Assembly: GCA_029876055.1 (NCBI GenBank)
Contig: CM056879.1
Coordinates: 186,001-250,000, forward strand
Direction: 5' to 3'
Length of the DNA stretch: 64,000 bases
Source: Madurella fahalii
Lineage: Eukaryota; Ascomycota; Sordariomycetes; Sordariales
In this document: piece by piece, positions 34,735 through 46,274 of the stretch
Position numbering within the stretch: position 1 is the stretch's first letter
Layout: every line of letters starts with the position of its first letter
The notes under the pieces: generated by a model
Told to the model about the DNA's origin: nothing
Seen by the model: the letters and a program-made list of their open reading frames with translations, nothing else
Database searches by the model: none
Made by a program: the position numbers and the translations under genes

Positions 34735-36421
34735 TCAATGACCCTCTCCTTCCACGACGGTTTTTGCATGGAGCCTTGCCAGCCACGACTTGGACGTAGC
34801 AATCCTAATCTTCTTGCCCCAAATCATAAAAACGATCGTCATGAGATTGTTCGCCATCAAGATGGGTACAAAGGCCCCGGCGATAATGGTCGCGTAGCCG
34901 TGTTTGGTGATCCAGTTCAGCAGGTACCCGCTGAAGCCGAAACTGATGGCCTGCTTGCCCAAGTTCATGATGATCAACATCTCGGACAGGTTGGCGTTGT
35001 ACGAGTCCACCGCGTACGCCAGGGTGAGCGTGAAGAAGAAGTAGCCGGCCCACTGCGTCATGGCGATGGCGATGAAGTAGGTCACCCAGTGCAGGTTCCG
35101 TTCGGCCGCCATCCCAAACAGGATCTGGCCGGCCGGCGCGATCAGAATGGCCGGGATGAGGACGCCCAGCCGCATCTCTGCTTCGCGGATGCCGTTGTTG
35201 CGCTTGGTTAGGCGGGCCGCGAAGATGTCGCTTGCCGGGACGAACGGGAGAGCAAGGCCGAAGCCCAAAAAGGTGCTCAGGGCGTGTAGGCCGGCGTTGG
35301 TCTGCGGCCAATTGTAGGGCGGCTCGACGATCTTGAGAGGGAACACAAAGTTGAAGGAGAAGCCGCTGAGGCCGATGAAGATGCCGTAGGTCGTGATGAC
35401 CCAGAAGGTGGAGGGCACTAAAAGGTAGGAGAATGCGCGGATCGGCATCATGACGAGGGAGGCGGAGTGGTCGACGGGTCCCCAAAGCGCGAGCTGTTGG
35501 AGGAAAGACTTCCGTAGGGGGTAGTTGGCCGGGGAGTCCAGCTCGCGTTCGTGTTCGGAGACGGCAGGCTCTTCGGTCTTGGTGGTGGCGCCAGTGTTGT
35601 CGTTGATTTCGGTGCCGTCCCCCGTCGAGGGGGGGGCTGATAAGGGTTTACGGAAGTACATCGATTCTTCGACGAAGAAAAAGGCAAGGATAAAAAGGGC
35701 ACCAGCAAAGGCGAATTGTACGTAAAAGAACAAAACCCACGAGTATCCGCCGGCAAGCATAAAACCCGAAAACAGGGGGCCCGTAGCCCCTAAACAGAGT
35801 GCGACTGTATACCAGCCCAATTTCTTCCCGCGCTCGTGGAGAAAGAAGATATCATTGACTAACTGCACGGGGAGCGCCTCGCAGGCGCCCGAGGCAAAGG
35901 CGTGCACGATTCGGGCGCCCATGAGGGCCGAGAAAGTCTTGGCCTGCGAAGCCCCAATGATGCCAGCAGCATAGACAAGGATGGAAATGACCATGACTGG
36001 ACGGCGGCCATATTTGCGGTACAGGGGGATCAGGATGATGTTTCCGAACCCGAAGATTAGGTTGGGGTAGTTGACCAGGCCGGCCGCCGTGTTGGGGTCA
36101 ACGTTGAACTCGACAGACCAGAGGCCGATGTAGTTGGACGGGCCGAGGAGTGCCGTGATGGCGAGGAACGAATATAAACAACAACAGAACATGATCATGT
36201 GCTTTTTAAACTTGGACCATTGTAGCGGGTCGTTGGGGTCGGCTGATGGGACTGGAAAGAGGGCCTGGCCGTAATGCGTCTCCTCACCCTCCCGAGCTTG
36301 AAGGTTGACAGTACCCGGCACGTCTTCCTCGCGGGCACGGCTAGATGTTCGTGGTTAACGACGGTATCTTGGTCCGCGAGGGCGGACTTTCAAACCTGTG
36401 GACGTCGTGCCTGATGGCCAT
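34735..36421 (-). CDS. MFS transporter (drug:H+ antiporter-like)
   Basis: The large exon is 36340-34735. No ATG lies in frame at its 5' end, but a 26-nt first exon (36421-36396, MAIRHDVH) joined over a 55-bp intron (weak GTTTGA donor, GTTAAC branch, CTAG acceptor) restores SRAREEDVPGTVNLQ and gives 543 residues. The protein has about twelve hydrophobic segments with a long hydrophilic central loop (about residues 255-300). The MFS signature is visible in the loop between spans 2 and 3, RKYGRRPVMV. HFxPxxxDPxxPLxW near the N-terminus resembles members of the DHA1 group (polyamine or drug exporters). Its substrate is unknown. It lies next to the alpha-glucan genes, but nothing ties it to that pathway. 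Confidence 0.85.
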
Positions 36422-38951
36422 CTTGACCGTTGAAGCTGGGATGCGTCTGGTATTGATGCTCAAGGATACTATTTTACTGAGTGATATGGAAAATACAGCC
36501 GCTAACCGGACGGTGGCAACGAGGCGTTGATGAGAGCATATTAAGCCAAACAGTCCACGATATGACGCCCCGGCGTAGCGTCGTAGTAACGGCTCGAGTG
36601 GGTGAGGCACAGTATTTATAAGGGTGTCAAGGGAGACGCGGTGAGAGTAGTGGTGCATCCAGGGTCCCAATCCTGGTAATGAGAGAGTACACCTCCCCTT
36701 CCCGCATGATCAGGGTGGGTTGGAAGGCATGGCTTTATCTCCATCCTGTACTGTTTGGCACAGACTATCAAGTGGTCCATGGGCCAGTGAACAGTGCAGA
36801 TACCCTAAGTACCGCGCGTGGCAGACTGCGGTCGAAATTATTCCCCGGGTTAAAATGGAACTCTATTGCAGCTGAGTGGCGGCAAGGCACGGGAACGTTG
36901 ATTGCCGGGGTCGACGTTCATGGATATCTTCCCCAATTCTGCCCCTCTTTGCTACATACCTAGCTATGGTGAGCCGCCGGACGCTATCGTGATTGGTGTT
37001 ATTTGACAAGTATTTGTGAGCCGGCAGACGACGATGCAGTGTCACCAGCATCATCAACATTCCGCATCCAGTTTTGACGATCCAGAATGAGACTGCATGG
37101 CGAGTGTTCGGACTAGAGGCCGCCGGGAAGCATTCACAGTCCGAGGCTACCGTCGATCCGGTAGATGGCGGCAAAAAGAACCTTGGCTGTAATCTAGGTG
37201 CAATAAATTCCATGGTTGATCACGCAGGCGCAGCGCGCCAGAGTCCGGGTGTCGACTTCCGCCAAGCTCACAAGTGCTATACATCACACGTATCATGGTA
37301 AATGAGAGGCTGGCGACCTACTGTGAGGAGAGTACAGACCTTTGTGTGGCAGTACGCCCCATGCCGCTGCTGTTCTTGACGGGCCGGGAAATTCATAGCT
37401 CCTGGGAAGCACTATCAGAACTGTTCCTGACGTGCTATGAAGTAGAGTAAAAGACTGACGTGAGGCTCACTGCAGCTGACGGTGCAACTCCCAAACGACT
37501 ATCTCCACAACGATCTGTTCCGAGAGCATTCGGAGAGGACGATTTGGGCTTGGTCCTGGTGGCGTCAATACCACCAAGCACTAATCGATAACCACTCCTG
37601 CAGGTAAGAAGCCACACTGTCCATCAAGTTCCCAACCAGATCTGGACCCGTTCCGAAAGCTCGGGTAGCAACCGGTAAGCTCAGAGTGCCAGTCGATGCT
37701 GGCTTGTCTCACCCCTCTCTGTGCCACCCCAAAGTGCGACCAATGACGCTTCGGGAGCTACTAGAAACGCCGAGCTTTGCTGGCAGATGTGTCGGATGCC
37801 AAGCAGCGGGTACCATGGCTCATGAGCAACGTGGATTCTATGTAGTTCGGGCAAGAATGTCGAGGAGTCCGCTCTCAAACACATTGGGCTACCAGGGGAC
37901 GATTTGCCTCGGCAGCGCGCAAGAGGAGGAAGCTAACTAGACTGGATGGTCGACTTGAATCGTTCGTCCGGCGGTATGTGGGTTGGTCTGTACCCCGGGC
38001 CTTGGCATGGTAGCAACGCTACCCTGATGCGTCGTCACACCCTCCGCAAGCCGTATACTTGTTTCATTATGCGAAGTTGCGAGGTTGAGTAAGTAGCCGC
38101 TTTTGCGTGGCTTACAGCAGCAATCGTTCACTAGCACATTGCATCTACGCCGGGTGAGACGGTCGCAGACAGTTGACCAGGCCGGACCAAACTTCAATTA
38201 CGGCTTGGCTACTTCGGATCGATGCCTGCACTTGGGTTATCTCTCCAATGGCATCAGGTAAAGCCTGCTGGGTCCGGGTCGCGATGCCGTCTGCTTGCTG
38301 TCCCCTGGGTCGACCAGCAGCTTGATGCTTGAGGCTTGAGGCTTCTTTGCGGCAATCGCGGGCAAAATTGCTTCGCCTTTGCGTTTAACACACATTATAC
38401 CTGTCGCAGCAGGGGGGATGTTACCCGATGTTTGTGTCGAAAGGACCGATGGCCACCGTGACTTGGACGTGTCAGGCCACTTTGCTGAGGTGGCAAGCTT
38501 GTGAAAGTGCCCCGAAATGGACTAAGCAGGGGGTGATGCTGGGGGTTTGCGGGGTATGGTGTGACCCTAACCCTAGTTTCCCTCCCAAAACGGTAATGTC
38601 CAACCACCGCATGCGGGGAGGTCGCGCCACGAATGGCACGAAAACGGTGCTACAGTACAGTACAGATCCGAGGCAACAGTATCCTTAGCGCGCGATGGCC
38701 CGGAATCCCACAGCTTGCCAGGCATCATGGTGCGAACCCATGATTTGCCAATGGCAAGCAAATCGCTCTCAGGGTAAACATTCAGCACCTAACTTTGGTC
38801 GTTCGCTCCTTTGAGCAGTCGGGCCAACGTCCGTGGCTGACGGTTCCGTATCCCAGGTGCTCGACAATCCTACGGTTCCCGTTAGGTCCGAACAACTCGA
38901 TAGCCGAACGGTCCTTTCCAGCTCCCGCCCCTCGCTCCCAACCGAGAAACA
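36422..38951. other. Intergenic region, no gene recognised
   Basis: About 2.5 kb with only short frames (up to about 115 codons) lacking family patterns. It includes the promoter of the MFS gene at the left and of the FAD dehydrogenase at the right. No repeat or RNA gene was identified. Confidence 0.5.
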
Positions 38952-40700
38952 ATGGCCTCGATCACAACCCAACCTCCGCAAGAGGGTGACACCAGCACTG
39001 ACAAGAAGCCGGTCATCATTGTCGGCGCCGGTCTTGCCGGCCTTGTCGCAGCCTTCGAGTTGTCGCAACGGAACGTGCCGACGCTTCTGCTTGATCAGGA
39101 GAATGCAGCCAATCTCGGCGGCCAGGCTTTCTGGTCGTTAGGTGGCCTCTTCTGCGTCAACTCGGCCGAGCAACGGCGGATGGGCATCAAGGACTCGCGC
39201 GAGCTGGCCATGCGAGACTGGTTCGGATCTGCCCGGTTCGACCGAGACAAGGAGGACTACTGGCCGCGGAAGTGGGCAGAGGCTTTTGTCAACTTTGCGA
39301 CTGACGAGATGGAGAGCTACGTCAAGGCCCGCGGCCTGGGCTTTCTCATGAACGTCGGCTGGGCCGAGCGCGGTGACGGACGAGCTGATGGCCACGGCAA
39401 CTCGGTTCCCAGGTTCCACGTCACTTGGGGTACTGGGCCCGAGGTGGTCCGTGTCTTTGCTGAACCCGTCAAGGAAGCTGAGAAAAGGGGCATTGTCGAG
39501 TTCAAGTTCCGTCACATGGTGGATAAGGTGCTGGTTGACGAGGCAACGGGACGTGCCATTGGTGTCAAGGGACGGGTGTTAGAGCCGGACGAGTCATCCA
39601 GGGGAGTCAAGTCATCGAGAACTGTGATCGACGGGTTTGAGATCTACGGGTCCGCCGTACTAGTCTCGTCTGGAGGCATCGGTGGTAACGTCGAGAAGGT
39701 CAAGGCATGCTGGCCTGTCGACCGGCTCGGTCCAAGTATTCCCAAGAATTTCGTCATCGGTGTGCCTGCGCATGTCGACGGCCGCATGATCGATATCACA
39801 GAGGCTGCCGGCGGAAACATCATCAACCGCGACAGGATGTGGCACTACACCGAGGGTCTTGCCAATTGGAACCCTATTTGGCCTGGCCATGGCATCCGAG
39901 TTCTTCCGGCTCCCTCCTCGCTCTGGCTCGACGCCACGGGGAAACGGCTGCCGCCATTCCTGTTCCCCGGCTGCGACACACTTGCCACACTCAAGTACAT
40001 TTGCAGCACGGGTTACGACTACACGTGGTTCATCACCGACCAGAGCATCGTTGCCCGAGAGTTTGCGCTGTCGGGCTCGGAGCAGAACCCGGACGTCACG
40101 AACAAGAGCATCTGGCAGCTCCTTACGCAGCGCATCTTCAGCTCGAAAGGAACAGTGCCTGTACAAAACTTTGTCAAGCACGGCGTAGACTTTGTCGTCA
40201 AAGACAATCTCGAGGACTTGGTGGCCGGCATGAACGAACTGGCGGCTAAAGCTGGGGGCGTACAGCTCGAATACTGCAAGATCAAGGAAGTCGTCGAGAC
40301 GCGTGACGGCCAGTTCGAGAACACGTACTCGAAAGACGCGCAGGCGATGCTCATCCACAGCGCGCGCACGTACTGGCCAGACCGGCGCAGCCGCATCGCA
40401 CCACCGCACCGGCTGCTGGACACGGCCAAGCATGGCCCGCTGATTGCCGTGCGCATGAACCTCCTTACGCGCAAGACTCTGGGCGGGATCGAGACAAACC
40501 TCAACAGCAACGTCATGCGGGCCGACGGCACGCCGTTCCCCGGTTTGTATGCAGCGGGAGAAGCGGCCGGATTCGGAGGCGGTGGTGTGCACGGCTACAG
40601 TTCTCTCGAGGGCACCTTTTTGGGCGGGTGCATCTTCTCTGGCCGCGCCGCGGGTCGGGCGATGGCCGACGAAGTGCTGGGAATGGGAGGCGCCAGGTAA
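38952..40700 (+). CDS. FAD-dependent dehydrogenase (FAD_binding_2 / KstD-like)
   Basis: A single-exon gene of 582 residues. The N-terminal Rossmann loop VIIVGAGLAGLVAAFEL (GxGxxG at about residues 25-30) and the following acidic strand end bind the ADP part of FAD. The C-terminal FAD motif PGLYAAGEAAGFGGGG then GTFLGGCIFSGRAAGR is typical of the fumarate reductase/3-ketosteroid dehydrogenase superfamily. ALVSSGGIGGN-type glycine-rich sequence (VLVSSGGIGGN) is in the middle. Homologues annotated as FAD-binding dehydrogenases of unknown substrate are widespread in fungi and bacteria. No signal peptide is seen, so it is likely cytosolic. It is tail-to-tail with the D-lactate dehydrogenase gene. 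A 365-codon frame on the opposite strand is a codon-bias shadow. Confidence 0.9.
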   Translation: MASITTQPPQEGDTSTDKKPVIIVGAGLAGLVAAFELSQRNVPTLLLDQENAANLGGQAFWSLGGLFCVNSAEQRRMGIKDSRELAMRDWFGSARFDRDKEDYWPRKWAEAFVNFATDEMESYVKARGLGFLMNVGWAERGDGRADGHGNSVPRFHVTWGTGPEVVRVFAEPVKEAEKRGIVEFKFRHMVDKVLVDEATGRAIGVKGRVLEPDESSRGVKSSRTVIDGFEIYGSAVLVSSGGIGGNVEKVKACWPVDRLGPSIPKNFVIGVPAHVDGRMIDITEAAGGNIINRDRMWHYTEGLANWNPIWPGHGIRVLPAPSSLWLDATGKRLPPFLFPGCDTLATLKYICSTGYDYTWFITDQSIVAREFALSGSEQNPDVTNKSIWQLLTQRIFSSKGTVPVQNFVKHGVDFVVKDNLEDLVAGMNELAAKAGGVQLEYCKIKEVVETRDGQFENTYSKDAQAMLIHSARTYWPDRRSRIAPPHRLLDTAKHGPLIAVRMNLLTRKTLGGIETNLNSNVMRADGTPFPGLYAAGEAAGFGGGGVHGYSSLEGTFLGGCIFSGRAAGRAMADEVLGMGGAR

Positions 40701-40866
40701 ACTGAATGGCACCCGCGCACCCTTCAAAAGACCGCATGCGGAGGGCTGATAAGTCAAGGATTGCGCTGGCTACCCCATGGCAGAGAACGCTCACCACTTG
40801 TTCTATTAACTTTACTCTTGCTCTTGACAAATGCACGGGCGCTTAGGCGCTCCATGGAATATCGCA

Positions 40867-42597
40867 TTATCTACTCCTCGGCAGCATATGATCAAACACT
40901 TTGCCCGGGTTCATGATCCATTTTGGGTCCACAACCCCCTTCAGCTGCCTCATCAAACCGATGGTTTCAGGGCCCAACTCGTCTATGAGGCAATCCTTCT
41001 TCCCAATGCCAATGGCATGTTCCCCAGATACCGTTCCCTCCATCTCTAGGGCTTTGCCCATCATCCTGTGCACGCACTTGGACACAGCCGCTGCTTGCTC
41101 GGCGTCGCGCGGGTCGTACATCATGGCCACGTGGAAGTTTCCGTCGCCGACGTGGCCGATGACACTGGCGAAAATGCCCAGCTTGCTGCACTCCGTCTTT
41201 GACCACTCGATGATCTCGGCCAGGCGGGACACGGGCACAGCCACGTCGGTCGACCACATCTCGGTCCCTGGGGGCCGGATGCTGGTCATGGTGAAGAGTG
41301 ATTCCTTGCGCGCTGCCCAGAGATCGTGCTCCTCCTGCTTGGAGCGCGCAAAGTGAAGCGCCTTGTGGCCTTGGCTGTGGTGCGACTGGATGATGTCGGA
41401 GCAGCGCCGGATGTCGCTCTTGATGCTGTCGGTCGTGCCCGAGAACTTGAGGAAGAGGGTGGGCTGCTCGGCCCATTTGCGCCGGCGGACTGCGGCGCTG
41501 CCGTGCACGTTAAGGATTTTCATCTGCTGCTCGTCCATGATCTCGAGGGCAGCGAGTTGGATGCCGGAGCGGATTAGCGAGGTTGCAGCGCCGGCTGCAT
41601 CGCGGATACTGGGAAAGGACACCACGGCTACGCTCGTGTCTTGCGGGATAGGGGCGAGTTTGAGAGTTATCTCTGTTATCATGCCTAGGGTGCCCTCGGC
41701 GCCGATGAAGAGTGAGGTGAGATTGTAGCCGGCTGAGGTCTTGCGAGGTCGACGGCGTGTTTTGATAACTCTGCCGTCGGCCAGCACGACCGTGAGATTG
41801 AGCACCCAGTCCTTCATGGTGCCGTACCGGAAGGCGTTGGTACCGGAGCAGTTTGTTGAAACCATGCCACCGACGGTGGCTGTGGGGGAGGGGTCCATAG
41901 GCGCAAACAGGCCGCTGTTGGCGATCTGGCTGTTTAGGTCGACCCAGTTGACTCCTGGCTGCACCACAATATCCATATCATCCGGATGGAAAGCGATGAT
42001 CTTGTCCATGTAGCAAAAGTCAACGCAGATGCCCGAGTGGGGTTGAGAGAAGTTGCCCTCGACGCTGGAGCCGGCGCCGAAGGGCACCATAGGCACGTTT
42101 CGTCGGTTACAAATTCGCGCAATAGTGGATACATCCTCAGTTGACCGCGGGTAGGCCACTGCTACCGCACGCTCGGGCGAGTTTGACGTAGACCAGTCCG
42201 AGTGTCCGTGATGCTCGAGCACGTCGGCGTCGTAGCTGACTGCGTCTTGGCCGAGGACCCGAGCAATCTCCTCCGCGGCATGCAGCATCTCGGTGCGGTT
42301 CGCGTATTCTATTGCCGTTATGGCGCCGTCATTCCACGCTATGTCCGTGTTGGTCCCCCTGCCGAGAAGCATGCCGGCGCTGAAGCCGACGAGGCCCATC
42401 GCCCCGGCAGCAGCAGCGGCAACCACAATCGTACTCCGGCGCGCATCTCCGCCAACCCGGAAAGGACCGGTTCCGGAAGAACTACGACTCGTTGGCCTTC
42501 CGTGGTGTTGTGAGTACCGCCGACAAGCGACCAACTGTGTCCGACCACGGGAGAGCCATTCCCGTGAGAAACTCGCCACGAGATTCCGTCCGGCCAT
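40867..42597 (-). CDS. DLD1: D-lactate dehydrogenase (cytochrome), mitochondrial
   Basis: A single open frame. ATG at 42597 gives 576 residues beginning MAGRNLVASFSREWLSRGRT, a basic, Ser/Arg-rich mitochondrial presequence; an upstream in-frame ATG at 42708 would add 37 residues. A hydrophobic segment (IVVAAAAAGAMGLVGFSAG) follows, as in inner-membrane-anchored DLDs. The FAD-binding type 4 domain shows VPFGAGSSVEGN, PGVNWVDLN and GGMVSTNCSGTNAFRYGTM. The FAD-oxidase C-terminal domain shows HVGDGNFH and GTVSGEHAIGIGKK, which carries the conserved metal and substrate residues. The enzyme oxidises D-lactate to pyruvate and passes electrons to cytochrome c, also helping to dispose of methylglyoxal-derived lactate. 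Very confident for the family. Confidence 0.94.
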   Translation of the reverse strand: MAGRNLVASFSREWLSRGRTQLVACRRYSQHHGRPTSRSSSGTGPFRVGGDARRSTIVVAAAAAGAMGLVGFSAGMLLGRGTNTDIAWNDGAITAIEYANRTEMLHAAEEIARVLGQDAVSYDADVLEHHGHSDWSTSNSPERAVAVAYPRSTEDVSTIARICNRRNVPMVPFGAGSSVEGNFSQPHSGICVDFCYMDKIIAFHPDDMDIVVQPGVNWVDLNSQIANSGLFAPMDPSPTATVGGMVSTNCSGTNAFRYGTMKDWVLNLTVVLADGRVIKTRRRPRKTSAGYNLTSLFIGAEGTLGMITEITLKLAPIPQDTSVAVVSFPSIRDAAGAATSLIRSGIQLAALEIMDEQQMKILNVHGSAAVRRRKWAEQPTLFLKFSGTTDSIKSDIRRCSDIIQSHHSQGHKALHFARSKQEEHDLWAARKESLFTMTSIRPPGTEMWSTDVAVPVSRLAEIIEWSKTECSKLGIFASVIGHVGDGNFHVAMMYDPRDAEQAAAVSKCVHRMMGKALEMEGTVSGEHAIGIGKKDCLIDELGPETIGLMRQLKGVVDPKWIMNPGKVFDHMLPRSR

Positions 42598-42708
42598 TTC
42601 CGCACCCGTCCTAGGGTCCACTCGGTCTCTGAATCTCGACAGACCCCTCTCCTTTGGATAGCGTAAATTTAATCCCGAGTCCGCTTCAGTGATGATGAAA
42701 CGTTGCAT

Positions 42709-43301
42709 CGATACATTCTAGGTGTGTGTTCGGGATAATGAAGGATCAAATGTGCAAGCATGATTTTGTGCAGTATAATTATACCTTACTCCGTACCATG
42801 GAACAGTGTCCCAAACCCGGTCTGGCCGAGGGTTCCCGGCCGGCATTTCCAACGGCTTGTGTTGCCAAGGTAGCGTAGCTAAGGTACCTAAACGAGTGAC
42901 ACCGAGTTACGTAGCGCCCATCATCTTGCCGAGCATCCGATCCACCGAGGAATTGTTCCACTTTAGAATTCAACGGCGACTCGGCGTGTCCAGAAGTCAA
43001 GACCGTGAATACCCTCTCATCAGTTAGCAACCTGGTAGCTGGCTATCAAGTATCTTGCCTCGATTAAACATCTGTACAGCCGGAGGCAAATCAACCCAAC
43101 AAACATCTATCAGGGATGCGTTCATCATTGATTACACAACTCGAGTTAAACAGATAATTATGTGTCCCATAATTATCCGTGGTATTGATTCGCTAGGCAA
43201 CTACTCTAAAGCCCTCTGGTTTACCCAGCCATGAGATGAACAACCCCAACGCCGACGCTATGAACCGAGAAAACATGAACGACAGTGCCAGACCGTCACT
43301 A
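42709..43301. other. Intergenic region
   Basis: About 590 bp between the D-lactate dehydrogenase 5' end and the OSBP gene 3' end, both on the minus strand. It holds the promoter of the former. No further feature was seen. Confidence 0.5.
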
Positions 43302-44595
43302 TCAGTACCCAAACGGCGTCAGTCCAGCTCTAAACGGCCGCTGCAGGGTTTTCACCCGCCCATCATCCACCTTCCAGACGCCTTTTGTCTTCTCATGCTG
43401 CAGCTGCCAACCGAGGCCTTCAGACAACTTATGAAAGACCTCGTGAGCTTCGCCTCCCCCTGACCGAAACAGCAGCGGCTCCCACGCCTTTCCCCTTGCC
43501 GCTTCGCTAGCCCGCATCTGCCTCTGCGCTTGCTCAATCTTGGTCTTCTCGTCCACCACCATCCGCATATCGCCAACCGTCAAGCCATGCAGCACGCCGC
43601 GCCACGCGTTGCGCGATTCCCATGGATCTTGCTCCTCGACCGGAGGGATATCCATTGGCAAGGGCTCATTTTCAGGAGCATCCACTCTGTAGCTCTCCAA
43701 CACGTCCCCGGTGCTCGAATCCTTGACCGTCCATCCCTCACTCCAGACCCCTTCGACCTGATAGATACTCTTCTTCTTGGGATCATCGCGCCTGTAGATC
43801 TTCCCCTGGAACGAATTCCGGTTCCCCCTGATCATCCCCTCGCCCCAGAACCGCAACTCGGTCACGAAACCGGAGTTCGACACAATGAAGTACTTCCCGT
43901 CAATCTCAGGGTACATACATCCTGACATGAAGCCCCTGACCTTGACATCGGGTAGCGGAATGAGGTGATCCTCTTCGTAGCGGTCAACGTGCAGGGTGGC
44001 GTGGCCAACCTGCCGGATATTGACATTGCCGTTGAAGGTCATCTCGACGCGAGCATAGCCATCGGCACGGACACCGTGCTCGCGATCCACGACGTGCATT
44101 GCCGTGATAGGTGGGTGGTGGGAAACCTGCTCTGCGACGAGCTCTGTCTTGGATTTGTGGATCTCGTCGGTCCACGAGGCGAGGAATAGCTCGCCGAGAA
44201 ATGCATTGAGGGGTTTGCGGATGGAGGAGGCGGTCTTGGTGGTGCTAGATGTGGTGGAGGGGTCCGGGACGCCGACATACAGCTGGCTGCGCAGCGCGAT
44301 GAGGAACCAGCGGAGGACGAGCAGGCTGCGCTTCTCAGGGCAGGGTTCGTGGGCGGGCGCGGAAAAGACGCATGGACGCTGCGCCCAGCAATGGCCTACT
44401 TCGACCACTGAAGAGGGGGCCAGGAGGGAGGGGGGCCCAGTGACGTTGGCGAGGTCGCCTTTTACTGTGGCTAGGAACTGGAGAGGACATGTCAGCATTT
44501 GTTGGTATGCACGGTACGTAAGGTTGAGATAATGTGGGGTGGTGGCATACCTTGACCAGCTCGCGCAGGCGAGAAGAAAGGGTTTTGCTGTCCAT
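43302..44595 (-). CDS. Oxysterol-binding protein-related protein (Osh/KES1 type)
   Basis: Two exons, 44595-44551 and 44477-43302; the 73-bp intron follows MDSKTLSSRLRELVK. The product is 406 residues. It is a short, ORD-only protein without PH or ankyrin domains. The family fingerprint EQVSHHPP is at about residues 131-138, preceded by RKPLNAFLGELF, the lid/phosphoinositide contact region. GKYFIVSNSGFVTELRFWG and YQVEGVWSEGW are further ORD strands. Such proteins carry sterols or phosphatidylserine in exchange for PI4P at membrane contacts. Length matches the Kes1/Osh4-like class, though the signature lies close to the N-terminus as in fungal Osh6/7-like forms. Confidence 0.92.
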
Positions 44596-46274
44596 TGCTG
44601 AAAAGGAAAAAAGTGGAATCTCGTGAATTAATTAACTTACCGCTAATTAATAAACAAGATCAAAACAACTGATTGCAACGACAATGACAATAGAAAAAGA
44701 ACTATGAACGAGCATTATGATGGAGAACAAGAAGCACCCCGGAGTATTGGAAGACGGAATTATAAACCAGACAGCTCAAAGCACCATGTATCCAACAAAG
44801 CTCCCGACTCATCGTTACCCGCCGAGCTTTGTTTCACCTTTGTCTCAACCCCCAAGTACTGTGTGGTTAAGGCGAAGGCGAAGGCGAGGGCGATGGCGTG
44901 GGACGGGGCTACACACAAAAACGCCCGTTCCAAAATACATCAAATATACTTAGCTCGCATGTTCAACTTCCAGGTCCCGCCGTCGTCTTCTATCGAGCAT
45001 GAGGTCTAAGGAACTGCTGGCGTGCGCGCGGTCGAAGCCTAGGCAATCGCGGCTGTTTTGCTGCGTGGCGGGGGCGGCCTCGGGGGAACTTGACCCTTGC
45101 CGCATGACGCTAACGGCCTAAACGAGACCGGGAACCGCCCCTTGTACAGTAGTCCGGAAGAGCAACGGCTGTACTGCGGATTGCCCGAACCTTAACTGTC
45201 CTATGGGGCTAAGGGGCTATGGGGCAATGGGACCCCAAGACGAGTCATGCGCGAGATTCACCCGTCCTCCTACTGCCCCGGCTTGTTTGCCTCCCGTCAT
45301 CCCAAGCGCTTTTGGCTTAGGGCGCCAATTGCAAATGATCTACGTGCGGCGGGCGCCAACGCGGAACGGGCGGCCAAGACATTGGGCTCGCGAGCTACGG
45401 ACGTACAGTACGTGATGAGGAGCCGGATGTGGAGAGCACAAGGCAGAACTATTCCCGTCGGCATTTCTATCAGTTCAGTAGGCCCATCCCAAGGCGCCAA
45501 GCGCCAGCCTAACCACTTGCTACCTTCGAGCTGCTGCTTCTTCTAGTCGGCTGCATCTGCACCAAGCAGAATGACTCCCAATCGAGGCAGGTTCGCAGGC
45601 GGGATCATGCATCCCTAGCCAAAGCAACAGGCGCTAAAGTCCAGAGTGAGCGGCTTCTCCGAACGTGGCCATGCTCACTGTATGGATTGCATAGAAGCTA
45701 AAGAGACCATAGCCCATGGGATCTCGGGAGCTTTGCTTTTTTGGCCCGCTCATGTTCCGGCAGTTCTACGAAGAGGCCGGAACGGAGCCTCAGCAACTGA
45801 TTATGTGGGCACATCCTTCTCCATAGCCCTCGCTCCAGGGGTCACCAACAGCATGGAAAGGTGACATTGAGATCAGCCAACAGTTCTATCAAAATGTGAC
45901 ATGCTGCGGGCGAACGCAAACCCCGCCTGTGGCTAGAAGCCCGGATTTCAACCATCATGGATGTGATGCAGGTGACACATGGTCGACTTGTGAGTAAGGG
46001 AGGAGGGACTTGACCTAAACCGGCACCTCCTGGCCGGAATGGTTCGTCTACTGGTAGAACACCCACCCCGCGGGTTGTGATCCGGGACTGGAACCCTGAT
46101 AATTGGCGAGCTCGAGGGTTGTTGACGATCCTCCCCCTCCGGCCCCGCTCCCGCTCCCTTGCACACATGTTAACCTTCAAAAGACGTTATACCCGTTCGT
46201 AGCACAAGGCACAAGTTGCTTGCACATCCAAAGCAGTTCTGTCACCGAAAGAGATCGATTCTTTACTTTTCGCC
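44596..46274. other. Divergent intergenic region
   Basis: About 1.7 kb between the minus-strand OSBP gene and the plus-strand methyltransferase gene. It includes a small (GGCGAA)n run near 44870-44890. Short frames show no family pattern. Confidence 0.5.

Noticed and set aside
39660..40757. 365-codon minus-strand frame inside the FAD dehydrogenase gene
   Set aside because: It is an antisense shadow of a well-supported single-exon gene and shows no domain of its own.
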